From NCBI GenBank assembly GCA_904384225.1, contig CAJFJV010000009.1, positions 1 through 64,000 of the forward strand: a stretch of DNA of 64,000 nucleotides, written 5' to 3'. Under the pieces are notes generated by a model. That model saw only the letters and a list, made by a program, of their open reading frames with translations. It ran no database searches and was not told where the DNA came from. Both the position numbers and the translations under genes were made by a program. Positions 17,538-26,331 of the stretch are shown in pieces. This DNA comes from an uncultured Oscillospiraceae bacterium. Lineage in GTDB: Bacteria > Bacillota > Clostridia > Oscillospirales > Ruminococcaceae. Each line of letters opens with the position of its first letter. Positions within the stretch are counted from its first letter, which is position 1.

Positions 17538-20303
17538 TTACAGCAGTTCGCCATAATGGCGCACATATGCCTTTTTTAAGCTTGTCGCCAGCGCCATATA
17601 AAGCAGAATGCAAGGGGCCAGATACGCAAAGTAGCAAAGCGGAAGCGGCACAAATCCCAGCATTGCCCCAGCTGCCGTAAACGGGATAATCGTAAGGACG
17701 GCTATTCCCGTACACGTCAGCAGTGTCAAAGGCGCGGAGGCATGGCTTTGGATAAACGGGATCTTCGGCGTACGGATCATATGGATAACAAGCGTTTGGC
17801 TCCACATGGATTCCACAAACCAGCCGGCCTGAAACATGGCGGTATAGGCGGCCTGTTTTTGGGCAAGCTCGGCGCCGCTGAAATGGTTGGCGAGGTCGTT
17901 ATATAATACGCCGTTGGACACAAACAGCGGGCAAAACACAAAATACATAAAAATGTAGGTGGTAAAATCAAAGATAGAACTGGTTGGCCCGATCCAAATC
18001 ATAAAGCTGCCCACTGAGGAAGCATCCCATTTACGCGGCACGCGCAAAAATTCTTCATCTGCATTGTCCCACGGGATGGCAGTGCAGGAAAGATCATAGA
18101 TCAAGTTGAGAAAGATCAGCTGTACGCTCGTCATCGGTAAAAACGGGAGCAGTGCGGAAGCGGCAAGCACGGAAAACATATTTCCAAAATTAGACGAAGC
18201 CGTCATCTTAATATATTTGATCATATTGGCATACGTCTTGCGCCCCTCAATAATCCCCTGTTCTAAAACCATCAAATCTTTTTCCAGCAGAATGATATCC
18301 GCCGATTCTTTTGCCACATCTACGGCAGTATCGACGGAAATGCCGATATCCGCTGCCTTCATTGCCGCCGCGTCGTTTACGCCGTCCCCCATATATCCGA
18401 CCGTATGCCCGTTTTCACGGAGGGCCGTTACGACGCGCGCTTTCTGGCCGGGCGTCAATTTCGCAAACACGTCCGTGGTTTCTGCCGCTTTTGCCAACTC
18501 TGCATCAGACATGTTATCCAAATCCGTGCCAAGAAGCATATTGCGCACTTTCAAGCCCACCTGCTTACAGATGGTGCGCGTTACCTTATCATTGTCACCT
18601 GTCAAAATTTTGGTTGTAACGCCGTGCTCTTTTAACGCCCGAATTGCATTTGCGGTAGATTCTTTCGGCGGGTCGAGAAACGCCAAATATCCGATCAGCA
18701 CCATGTCACATTCATCTTTGACGCCGAAAACGCCAACCGGGGAAGGGTCGCTTTTCTGTGCAATGGCCAATACGCGGAAACCTTTGTCATTCAGGCCGTC
18801 TACGGTTTTCAGAATCTGCGTGCGGATATCGTCGGTCAGGGGCCGTACTTGCCCATCATATTCTGCAAATGTGCAGACGGACAGCATCTCTTCAACAGCT
18901 CCCTTGGTCACCATTTGCGTCTTTCCCTTTTGATCCTGTATGACGGTTGTCAGGCGACGGCGGGTAAAGTCAAAGGGAATCTCGTCCACCTTTGTATACG
19001 TCTCAGATAAATCGGTCCATTGCGGGTTTTCCGCCTCTGCTTCCTCCGTCTTATGGATGATCGCCATATCCATCAGATTTTTATATCCTGTCTGAAAATA
19101 GCTGTTAAGATAAGCATGCCGCAAAACTCTGGCGTCATCCACTCCATCCACATTCCAGTGGTATTCCAGTACGACCTGATCCTGCGTCAGTGTCCCGGTT
19201 TTATCGGTACAGAGAATATCCATTGCACCGAAGTTTTGAATGGAATTGAGGTTTTTTACAATCGTCTGCTTTTTGCTCATGGATACTGCGCCTTTTGCCA
19301 AGCAGGTTGTCACAATCATCGGCAGCATCTCAGGCGTTAAGCCAACAGCAATGGAAATGCCGAACAGAAACGCATCCAGCCAATCGCCTTTTGTAATCCC
19401 ATTGATGAAAAACACCAGCGGAACCATGACGAGCATAAAACGGATCAACACCCAAGAAACGGCGTTGACACCCTTGGTAAAGCTGGTTTCCACCGCTTCC
19501 CCGGCAACCGCAGACGCCATTGAGCCGAATACGGTGTGATCGCCTACGCAGACAACAACAGCCGTTGCGCTTCCCGAAATCACATTGCTTCCCATAAAGG
19601 CCATATTGCTGTAATCTGTGATTGCGGGCAGTTCTCCGCAAGCCTTCCTTGGCGTCTTTTCAACCGGCTCGCTTTCTCCCGTAAGGCTTGCCTGGCTGAC
19701 AAACAGGTCTTTTGCATCTAAAATCCGGACATCGGCGGGGATCATATCGCCAACGGAAAGGTGGACAATGTCGCCGACGGCCAGATCGTCCATTGGGATT
19801 TCTATTTTTTCCTGCGCTTTGCGGGTAACCGTGCAGGTTGTCGTAATCATTGCCAGCAGTTTTTCTGCCGCACTGCCGCTGCGGGATTCCTGCACAAACC
19901 GGAGTGTCCCGGAAATGAATACCATCGTTAGGATGATGACCACCGTCAAGCAGTCAAAATCCTCCGGGGAATTGCCAAACAGTGAAAAATGAGGGAAAAC
20001 CATATCCGTCATGACGGAGACTGCCGCCAAACAAAAGAGGATGGCGGTAAACGGGTTGACAAATGCCCCAGCCAGCCGTTTTGGCAGTGATTTTTTCTTT
20101 TCGTGCGTGACCTTATTGCTCCCGTATTTTGCGCGGCTGTAGGAAACCGCCTCTTCATCCAGCCCGCTCAGTGTCGTATGCAGGCTTTTGAGTACCGTTT
20201 TGACAGGATTCGCCGCCGCAAATTGGATACGGCTGTTTTCTTCGCCGCGGATCCTTTCCTTTTCTGCGGCCATACGGGCCGCCTGCTTTTTTTTCAGATT
20301 CAT
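17538..20303 (-). CDS. mgtA: Magnesium-translocating P-type ATPase (MgtA-like), copy 1
   Basis: A 921-aa P3B-type ATPase that would import Mg2+ at the expense of ATP. Visible hallmarks are LTGES in the actuator domain (207-211), GLTPEMLP in membrane helix 4 (321-328), the phosphorylation motif CTDKTGT (365-371), and TGDN with GDGVNDAAA in the P domain. The GLTPEMLPM sequence is characteristic of MgtA rather than Ca2+ pumps. A structured leader lies directly upstream and a small membrane-protein gene directly downstream. A second, divergent copy sits 1.5 kb upstream on the same strand. Confidence 0.93.
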   Translation of the reverse strand: MNLKKKQAARMAAEKERIRGEENSRIQFAAANPVKTVLKSLHTTLSGLDEEAVSYSRAKYGSNKVTHEKKKSLPKRLAGAFVNPFTAILFCLAAVSVMTDMVFPHFSLFGNSPEDFDCLTVVIILTMVFISGTLRFVQESRSGSAAEKLLAMITTTCTVTRKAQEKIEIPMDDLAVGDIVHLSVGDMIPADVRILDAKDLFVSQASLTGESEPVEKTPRKACGELPAITDYSNMAFMGSNVISGSATAVVVCVGDHTVFGSMASAVAGEAVETSFTKGVNAVSWVLIRFMLVMVPLVFFINGITKGDWLDAFLFGISIAVGLTPEMLPMIVTTCLAKGAVSMSKKQTIVKNLNSIQNFGAMDILCTDKTGTLTQDQVVLEYHWNVDGVDDARVLRHAYLNSYFQTGYKNLMDMAIIHKTEEAEAENPQWTDLSETYTKVDEIPFDFTRRRLTTVIQDQKGKTQMVTKGAVEEMLSVCTFAEYDGQVRPLTDDIRTQILKTVDGLNDKGFRVLAIAQKSDPSPVGVFGVKDECDMVLIGYLAFLDPPKESTANAIRALKEHGVTTKILTGDNDKVTRTICKQVGLKVRNMLLGTDLDNMSDAELAKAAETTDVFAKLTPGQKARVVTALRENGHTVGYMGDGVNDAAAMKAADIGISVDTAVDVAKESADIILLEKDLMVLEQGIIEGRKTYANMIKYIKMTASSNFGNMFSVLAASALLPFLPMTSVQLIFLNLIYDLSCTAIPWDNADEEFLRVPRKWDASSVGSFMIWIGPTSSIFDFTTYIFMYFVFCPLFVSNGVLYNDLANHFSGAELAQKQAAYTAMFQAGWFVESMWSQTLVIHMIRTPKIPFIQSHASAPLTLLTCTGIAVLTIIPFTAAGAMLGFVPLPLCYFAYLAPCILLYMALATSLKKAYVRHYGELL

Positions 20304-20330
20304 CAGTCCTTACCTCCCTTATCATCAATA

Positions 20331-20427
20331 GAGGCAAGCGCAGCGATATGAAAGGCATAAAACGCCTGCTTCCATATTCTGCCCTATACCTTTTTCGTCC
20401 ACCGTCAGCGTCCATGCCTTTCACCTC
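20331..20427 (-). promoter_or_regulatory. Structured leader upstream of mgtA copy 1
   Basis: The 167 bp between the DUF3784 gene and the ATPase can fold into a long hairpin. A perfect 10-bp inverted repeat (TGAAAGGCAT at 20349-20358 with ATGCCTTTCA at 20414-20423) is enclosed by GAGG/CCTC. A leader ORF begins inside it (ATG near 20415, preceded by GGCGAGGTG, reading MDADGGRKRYR) and runs past the ATPase start in another frame. It does not match the M-box core as I know it. A cis-acting Mg2+ control element is an inference from position. Confidence 0.45.
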
Positions 20428-20470
20428 GCCTTATTATGAAATATCTATAGGAAACCGCCAAAACGGCCTA

Positions 20471-20776
20471 TCAGCTGTAATAGCGTTTGCTTTTCCCAAT
20501 ATACCATGCGTCGCAGCCTGCAAGCACCAACCACACAATCATAGCGGCAGTAAACCAAGGCCCTGTCAGACCGGAAAATCCCTTTATCAAAAAAATAAGG
20601 CCGCTTAAAACAACCATTGCCCCGATGTTGCGGCAAAGCGGTGCAATTTTTATTTTGTCGCGCTCCGCTTTCGGCATATTTTTCCACATTGAAAGATGTA
20701 TGTGCCCTTTTCCACAGGCAAATAGAAGACCTGCAGCTGTAAAAAGAATTCCAAAAAAGATACAAGTAAAATCCAT
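20471..20776 (-). CDS. DUF3784-like small membrane protein
   Basis: A 101-aa protein with about three membrane segments (FFGILFTAAGLLFACG, IGAMVVLSGLIFLIKG, WFTAAMIVWLVLAG) and the short polar motif MWKNMPKAERDKIKIAPLCRNIG, which resembles the hallmark of DUF3784 proteins. AGGAGGTAGG precedes the ATG. It starts 5 bp after the 79-aa gene and precedes the leader of mgtA copy 1. Function unknown; the operon position suggests a link to the pump. Confidence 0.72.
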   Translation of the reverse strand: MDFTCIFFGILFTAAGLLFACGKGHIHLSMWKNMPKAERDKIKIAPLCRNIGAMVVLSGLIFLIKGFSGLTGPWFTAAMIVWLVLAGCDAWYIGKSKRYYS

Positions 20777-20781
20777 GCGGC

Positions 20782-21021
20782 CTACCTCCTCAATTGTTCC
20801 ATCTCTTTTTTTAATCTGCGCAATTTTAACAGTTTAAACATTTGAAAAACCATATTGACGGCAAGGCCGAGCCAAACTGCCGCAATGATCCGGCTCCAAA
20901 TTTGCAGCAATACAATATCCCATTCGGGAAACATCCTGCCTATGGCGCTTAAAGCAATGCAAAAAAATCCGCAAAGGGGCAGGTATACCGCCCTTTTCTT
21001 TATTCCCCGTCTCGATTTCAT
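20782..21021 (-). CDS. Small membrane protein of unknown function
   Basis: A 79-aa product with two hydrophobic segments (VYLPLCGFFCIALSAIG and IIAAVWLGLAVNMVFQM) and a charged C-terminal helix, LKLRRLKKEMEQLRR, likely cytoplasmic and coiled-coil-like. GGGAGGTGC precedes the ATG. It is translated just ahead of the DUF3784-like gene (5-bp gap), so the two are probably co-expressed and may act together. No family recognised. Confidence 0.65.
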   Translation of the reverse strand: MKSRRGIKKRAVYLPLCGFFCIALSAIGRMFPEWDIVLLQIWSRIIAAVWLGLAVNMVFQMFKLLKLRRLKKEMEQLRR

Positions 21022-21221
21022 CTACAGCACCTCCCAGCCTGCGCCGGCCGGCGCCTAAATTGCCAGTGCTTGCGCAACCGGCCATTCTGATCCGGACGCC
21101 GTATGAGCTGCGGAATACCACTCTAAACCGTTCGGGAAAACCAAGCGCCGGAGATAAAGGCGGATCCGCAGGACAAAACCCGTGTAATCCTTGGACGGCC
21201 TCCTTTCCCCTATACCAGTAT

Positions 21222-21273
21222 AAAAAAAACGCAAGGAAAATCACATGTTTAAAACCTTGCGATTTCCTTGCGG
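21222..21273 (-). terminator. Terminator of the mgtA copy 2 - regulator unit
   Basis: On the minus strand CGCAAGGAAATC pairs with GATTTTCCTTGCG across an 18-base loop, followed by TTTTTTTT. It lies 18 bp after the regulator stop and divides the island into two transcripts. Confidence 0.88.
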
Positions 21274-21290
21274 TTTGACAAGAATCCAGA

Positions 21291-21788
21291 TCAAAGCGTA
21301 TCGTTAAACTTATATCCGATTCCCCATATCGTCAGGATGTATTCCGGCGCATCCGGATTGGGTTCGATCTTTTTCCGAAGCTTCCGGATAAAGGCCATAA
21401 TATTGCTGTCGTCCAAGAGATAATCATTTTCCCATACGGCCCGGTAAATCTGTTCTTTTGTAAACACTTCCCCGCGATTGCGTGCCAAAAAATATAAAAT
21501 GTCAAACTCTTTTGGCGTCAGAGAAATCTCCTTATTTTCCTGAAGCACCCTTCTCGATTTCATATCGATAAAAAGCTTCCCGCACCGGATGACGCTGTCG
21601 GAAGGGACCGGCGTTTCCCCGCCTCCAAGCTCCAGCATAAGCGAATTAGCCGTCCCCCGCATTAAGTCCTCAAGGCCCTCCGACAATTCCGCCCTTCCCT
21701 GCACATCCGGTGCAGAGGCCCGCAGTTTCTCCTGAAGCCATTTGGCTAAGGAGGAATCCACGCCGATCAGGAGCACATTCTTTTTCAA
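21291..21788 (-). CDS. Orphan OmpR-type winged-helix regulator with reduced receiver
   Basis: A 165-aa protein. The C-terminal part (about 70-165) is a complete OmpR/PhoB effector domain: RRVLQENKEISLTPKEFDILYFLARNRGEVFTKEQIY, then DSNIMAFIRKLRKKIEPNP and YILTIWGIGYKF. The N-terminal 65 residues begin like a receiver (KKNVLLIGVDSS) but are about half the usual length and lack a recognisable phospho-acceptor Asp and the conserved Lys. No histidine kinase lies nearby. It starts 16 bp after the stop of mgtA copy 2 and is likely to regulate the ATPase genes by a phosphorylation-independent signal. Confidence 0.85.
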   Translation of the reverse strand: MKKNVLLIGVDSSLAKWLQEKLRASAPDVQGRAELSEGLEDLMRGTANSLMLELGGGETPVPSDSVIRCGKLFIDMKSRRVLQENKEISLTPKEFDILYFLARNRGEVFTKEQIYRAVWENDYLLDDSNIMAFIRKLRKKIEPNPDAPEYILTIWGIGYKFNDTL

Positions 21789-21804
21789 GAAAGATTCCCC
21801 CTTT

Positions 21805-24465
21805 CTAAAGCAATTGGCGATACTTTCTGATATACCGCTTTTTCACCAACGTCATCAGCAGTAAATACAGCGCGGCGACAACAATCAGGAAGCCAAAATA
21901 AGCCGCCGGCAGTGCGGTCAAGCCGATCAGCCGCCCAATAGGCGTAAAAGTCAAAACAGTAAAAAGCAGGATCCCAAAGCCCGTCACTGCCATGACGCAA
22001 ACAGACGGCCTGCTTTGAAAAAGCGGTACTTTTTTTGTCCGGAGCAAGTGCAGAATCAGGATCTGCGTCCACATAGATTCTAAGAACCACCCCGTCTGGA
22101 ACAAAGCAATAAATTCCGCCTGCGCTCCCCCCGGAAGAGACGAAAAGCTGCCGCCGCAAAGGGCGGGGCAAAGGACAAAAAACAAAAAGGCAAAAGTCAA
22201 AATATCAAAAATTGAGCTGATCGGCCCGAAAACCCGCATAAAGCGCCCCAACGTCCGGCCTGACCACTCCAAAGGGCGCAAACAAGTCTCCTCATCCACA
22301 CGGTCCCATGGGAGCACAAGGCAAAGCGTATCATAAAGCAGGTTCAGCAGCAGGAGCTGTACAGAGGTCATCGGGAAAAAGGGGAGGAACACGCTGGCGG
22401 CTACAACAGATAAAATATTCCCAAAATTCGAGGAAGCGGTAATCCGGATATACTTGGACATGTTGGCAAACGCCTTCCGTCCCTCTAAAATTCCTTCTTC
22501 CAATACATTCAAATCTTTTTTGAGCAGGATGACGTCCGCACTTTCCTTGACAGCGTCCGCTGCTGTATCCACGGAAATCCCAACATCAGATTCCACAATG
22601 GCTGGCAAATCGTTCATTCCGTCACCCAGAAACCCCACCGTATGCCCGTTCGACTGTAAGTTCTGCACGACGGTCACCTTTTGCTTTGGGGACAATTCCG
22701 CAAAAACCGTTGCCTTTTCTATGCGGATTTCCCGCTCGTCGCCGGTCAGCATGTCCAGTTCCCGGCCGGTCAATACCTCCTGCGTATCAATCCCAAGACG
22801 GCGGCAGACGGATACGGCCGTGTCACGCTGGTCGCCGGTCAGCACCTTTACCCCTACGTGCAGATTTCCAAGCTTTTGAATCGCTCCGGCAGCTGTCTTC
22901 TTGGGCGCGTCAAAAAAAGCCAAATATCCGATAAGGGCGAGATCCTGTTCGTCTTCTGTGCTTAAATGCGCACAGTTAACCCGCTTGCAGGCGACAGCCA
23001 GAACCTTCATGCCGTCTTCCAGCATTTCGTCCACAACGGCATGGACGCTGGCGAGCCCGTCTTCATCTATACAGCTGTATTTCCCTTTGTATTCAATATA
23101 GCGGCAGCGCCGGCAAACTTCGTCTACACTTCCTTTGACAAGCAAAAGGTTATGTCCGTCGCCCTTTACGAGGACGCTGGCAAGTTTCCGCTCATAGTCG
23201 AAAGGAAGTTCGTCCAATTTGGGATGCTGTGCGGCAAGTGCGGCAAACCGGGGCCCGCATTCCGGTATTTCACGGTATTTGAGGATAGCTGTATCCAAAT
23301 GGTTGGAAACACCGGTATGATATAGGCTGTTTAAATACGCAAAGTGCAGTACAGCTTCGCTTTCATTTCCTAATATATCCATGTAATACTCTAAAAGGAT
23401 TGTATCCCCTGTCAGCGTCCCGGTTTTATCTACGCAAAGCATGTCCATACTGCCGAACCCCTGCATCGCGTTGATATTTTTTACAACGGTCTGTTTCCGC
23501 CCCATAGCGGCGCTGCCCTTTGCGAGGCAGGCATTGATGACCATAGGAAGCATTTCCGGCGTCAGCCCAACCGCTACCGACAAGGCAAATAAAAAAGCGG
23601 AAAACCAGTTCCCTTTTGTCAAGCCGCAGGCGACAAATACCACCGGAACCAATACAGACATGAAACGGATCAGCACCCACGCAATGGAATTCGCCCCTTG
23701 GTCAAATTTATTCTTGCGGCTCGATACCGCTTCGGAAAACCCGCCGTAAACGGTGTCCCGGCCAACCGCTAAGACGACGCCCTCCCCCGTCCCGCCAATT
23801 ACAGCAGATCCCATAAATACGGTATTGTGATATTCCCCATAAGACTGCGGTTTTCCGACGGGCAAAACTGCGGCGTTTTTTTCCAATACAGCGCTTTCGC
23901 CGGTAATCACAGACTGGGAGACAAATAAATCTTTCGCAGCCGTCAAACGAATATCAGCCGGGACATGGTCCCCGGCGCACAGGCGGACGATATCGCCGAC
24001 CACCAGCTCGGAGGAGGGGACCTCAGCCCATTCGCCGCAGCGCTTTGCCGTTACCGTGGAGTGCAGCAAACTTGTCAGGTGATCCGCAACATGCTTTGAG
24101 CGCATTTCCTGTATAAAGCGGACAAAGCCGCTGATTAACAGCATGCAAAGGATAATGAACACCGTGGTCATATTCCGGCCGAAATTTGAAGCGAGCAGTA
24201 CGTCTGTAACAAAGGAAATAACCACCAAAATGAACAGGATAATTGTAAAGGGGTTCACAAAGGCCCGCCGCAAACGATATAATACGGTATCGCCGCCCCG
24301 GCCGGACAGTACATTGCCACCGTATTGCCGACGGCTTTTTTCTGCCTGATCTTCGTCATATCCATTTTCGGAATTTTCAAAATCGCGGTATAATGCGTCC
24401 GTTTCCATATGCGCATAGTACAGAACCCGCTGATGAATCGCCTTGCCGTCTTTCATTTGCTTCAC
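21805..24465 (-). CDS. mgtA: Magnesium-translocating P-type ATPase (MgtA-like), copy 2
   Basis: An 886-aa MgtA-type pump with ITGES (187-191), GLTPEMLP (300-307), CVDKTGT (344-350) and TGDQ/GDGMNDLPA in the P domain. The hinge reads GDGMNDLPA where copy 1 has GDGVNDAAA. The N-terminal cytoplasmic region is short. It is clearly diverged from copy 1 along its whole length, so the pair is not a recent duplication. The winged-helix regulator follows after 16 bp. GAGGTG precedes the ATG. The cation is inferred as Mg2+ from the helix 4 signature. Confidence 0.92.
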   Translation of the reverse strand: MKQMKDGKAIHQRVLYYAHMETDALYRDFENSENGYDEDQAEKSRRQYGGNVLSGRGGDTVLYRLRRAFVNPFTIILFILVVISFVTDVLLASNFGRNMTTVFIILCMLLISGFVRFIQEMRSKHVADHLTSLLHSTVTAKRCGEWAEVPSSELVVGDIVRLCAGDHVPADIRLTAAKDLFVSQSVITGESAVLEKNAAVLPVGKPQSYGEYHNTVFMGSAVIGGTGEGVVLAVGRDTVYGGFSEAVSSRKNKFDQGANSIAWVLIRFMSVLVPVVFVACGLTKGNWFSAFLFALSVAVGLTPEMLPMVINACLAKGSAAMGRKQTVVKNINAMQGFGSMDMLCVDKTGTLTGDTILLEYYMDILGNESEAVLHFAYLNSLYHTGVSNHLDTAILKYREIPECGPRFAALAAQHPKLDELPFDYERKLASVLVKGDGHNLLLVKGSVDEVCRRCRYIEYKGKYSCIDEDGLASVHAVVDEMLEDGMKVLAVACKRVNCAHLSTEDEQDLALIGYLAFFDAPKKTAAGAIQKLGNLHVGVKVLTGDQRDTAVSVCRRLGIDTQEVLTGRELDMLTGDEREIRIEKATVFAELSPKQKVTVVQNLQSNGHTVGFLGDGMNDLPAIVESDVGISVDTAADAVKESADVILLKKDLNVLEEGILEGRKAFANMSKYIRITASSNFGNILSVVAASVFLPFFPMTSVQLLLLNLLYDTLCLVLPWDRVDEETCLRPLEWSGRTLGRFMRVFGPISSIFDILTFAFLFFVLCPALCGGSFSSLPGGAQAEFIALFQTGWFLESMWTQILILHLLRTKKVPLFQSRPSVCVMAVTGFGILLFTVLTFTPIGRLIGLTALPAAYFGFLIVVAALYLLLMTLVKKRYIRKYRQLL

Positions 24466-24479
24466 CTCTCAATATTTTC

Positions 24480-24485
24480 ATTATA
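24480..24485 (-). promoter_or_regulatory. Extended -10 of mgtA copy 2
   Basis: TGCTATAAT on the minus strand lies only 15 bp before the start codon and lacks a good -35. If used, the 5' leader would be about 8-10 nt. Upstream, GGCGGGCG/CGCCCGCC (24548-24577) forms a GC-rich hairpin of unknown role. Confidence 0.4.
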
Positions 24486-24642
24486 GCATAAAAATATTGC
24501 CGTACACGAAGACAATCCTTGCTTTTTTCTTGTTTCCCGGATCTTTTCGGGCGGGCGTCCTCCCGTTTCGCCCGCCTGCGCCGCTAAAGGCCAAAGCTTT
24601 GACGAGGTTCCTCCGCTGTCTGTCCAGCGGGGTATTTCGCAG

Positions 24643-24685
24643 CAAAAAAGGAACCCAATATAAATGGATCATTTATATTGGGTTC
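24643..24685 (-). terminator. Terminator of the ROK gene
   Basis: A perfect 16-bp stem (GAACCCAATATAAATG) with a 3-base loop is followed by CTTTTTTGC on the minus strand, about 80 bp after the ROK stop. Confidence 0.9.
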
Positions 24686-24766
24686 TCGTTTTCTGTTTGT
24701 ATGACAGGCAGGATGTTTTCCCTGTCATCCTACCCTATATTCCCTTTTTCCCGCTGGGTATGCCGG

Positions 24767-26164
24767 TTATTTCCGGATCTCCGGCAGGCTTGCAGCTGCA
24801 ACAGACTGGCCGACGCGTTTCATCTTCTCGTCTGGGGTCTGCGCGTTCATCTGGATCTCCGGATACTCGCTTGCCAGCACCTCTTTTGCGACCTTCAGGA
24901 TCAAGTCGCCGCCTTTTCCGGACATGACACGGCCCAACAGCAGGCAGTGGCGGATCTCATAGAAATCAGCATACAGTGCAAGCGTATGGCCCAGATACAC
25001 GCCGAGCGACTCATATACTTTGACTGCGCGTGGATCGTCGTCTTTCATCAGGCCCTGTACAACCTTGAGCTTCTCCGCAGGCGTTGCGTTCTCGTCAAGC
25101 TCAATGCCGGCCGGCTTCGCCAATTTGATGACGCCGTCCTGAGAGAAGTATTTTACGCCGCAGCCGATATCGCCGGACCACTCGTCCTCCATAGCGTCCG
25201 GCTGCGCGTCGACCGGGGCGAACGCCAGCTCGTTGAGCCAGCCGGTGATATTGCCGTCTTTGTCAACATAGCCGACCGCCTCGGAAGTGCCCATTGCAAT
25301 GCCCAAAACGTCGACGTCGTTCAAATTCATCGCACCGGCCAGCGCGGTAACGTCGCCGTCGTTGACAACTTCAATCGGAACCGGGTGGCCGACCATCTTG
25401 CTGATCTCGTCGGCAGCACGCAGGTAAATGTCTTTTACTTTTGCATTAAATGCGTCTTTCGGCACTTTCAAAAACAGGGAGGCAACCATGGTGCGGTTGT
25501 CGATGTAGATACCGGCGGAGCTTACACCGATGGCGTCGACGTCCGGCATTTTTTCAGCAGCCATTTTCATGGATTCGACAATGCCGTCAAAGTGGTAATC
25601 CGGATCCGGATTGACCTTCGGAAGCCATACGGTCTCTTCGCTGAAGATTGCCTCGCCGTTGACGACTGCGGAAACCTTCCGGTCGGATCCGCCTGCATCA
25701 AAGCCGATACGGTTGCCGTCCAAGTGCTTGCCGATTGCCTTTGATTTTTCGTTTGCCGCCGGCTTGTCCGCAAGGTTCGGCACGTTGACAACCTCAAATT
25801 TGCGCTCATAGACCTGCTCCATAAAGTCGTAATCGAATGCGCGCGCGCCGTCCGGGCTATAGGTCTTTTTCACATATTCATAGACGTTTTCATCGCCGCA
25901 GATGTAGACCTTAAAGCCGCCCCTTGCCCAAAGCAGGAATTTCACAAGGCGGTCTACATAATAGTTGTCCGCCTCCGCCATTTCCGGTGTGCCGTGGATA
26001 AAGGTGTCGTACACCGAGATAAGCCCGCCGCTTCTCTCCACCGCAACAGCGATCGGTTTTTTCGCTGTCTTTAAAAATTCACGGTTGAACACGTGCAGCG
26101 GGACAAATGTCGGATCGAGCTCCGGTACGTTTTTGATGTCGACCTGTACGCCATAAACATTCAT
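24767..26164 (-). CDS. ROK-family sugar kinase-like protein
   Basis: The product is 465 aa from the ATG at 26164, which follows AAAAGGAG; the track start seven codons earlier has no site. An N-terminal region of about 155 residues does not resemble the kinase. The actin-like kinase fold begins at RIGFDAGGSDRKVSAVVNG, a phosphate-1 loop, and continues with IGVSSAGIYIDN, VVNDGDVTALAG and GIAMGTSEAVGYVD. ROK kinases are usually about 300 aa, so the N-terminal extension is notable. Substrate unknown. It has its own promoter and terminator. Confidence 0.78.
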   Translation of the reverse strand: MNVYGVQVDIKNVPELDPTFVPLHVFNREFLKTAKKPIAVAVERSGGLISVYDTFIHGTPEMAEADNYYVDRLVKFLLWARGGFKVYICGDENVYEYVKKTYSPDGARAFDYDFMEQVYERKFEVVNVPNLADKPAANEKSKAIGKHLDGNRIGFDAGGSDRKVSAVVNGEAIFSEETVWLPKVNPDPDYHFDGIVESMKMAAEKMPDVDAIGVSSAGIYIDNRTMVASLFLKVPKDAFNAKVKDIYLRAADEISKMVGHPVPIEVVNDGDVTALAGAMNLNDVDVLGIAMGTSEAVGYVDKDGNITGWLNELAFAPVDAQPDAMEDEWSGDIGCGVKYFSQDGVIKLAKPAGIELDENATPAEKLKVVQGLMKDDDPRAVKVYESLGVYLGHTLALYADFYEIRHCLLLGRVMSGKGGDLILKVAKEVLASEYPEIQMNAQTPDEKMKRVGQSVAAASLPEIRK

Positions 26165-26208
26165 TTTGATTTCTCCTTTTCCCATAGGATTGTAAACAAA
26201 ATTTACTT

Positions 26209-26236
26209 ATTATAAGTATACAATATCCCGTGTAAA
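26209..26236 (-). promoter_or_regulatory. Promoter of the ROK gene
   Basis: Minus-strand TTTACA and TATAAT are 16 bp apart, 45 bp before the start codon, within an AT-rich patch. Confidence 0.7.
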
Positions 26237-26331
26237 AAAGCAAGCGTTTTTATTGCTCCCGCAACAAAAAACAAAACACCGGCCGCCGCCTCCCATTGCG
26301 AAAGACAAAAAGGGAGCCGCCCGCTTTCCCA

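Noticed and set aside
20331-20427. M-box (ykoK) Mg2+ riboswitch upstream of mgtA copy 1
   Set aside because: The region is structured and well placed, but I could not find the conserved M-box core, so only a generic structured leader is claimed.
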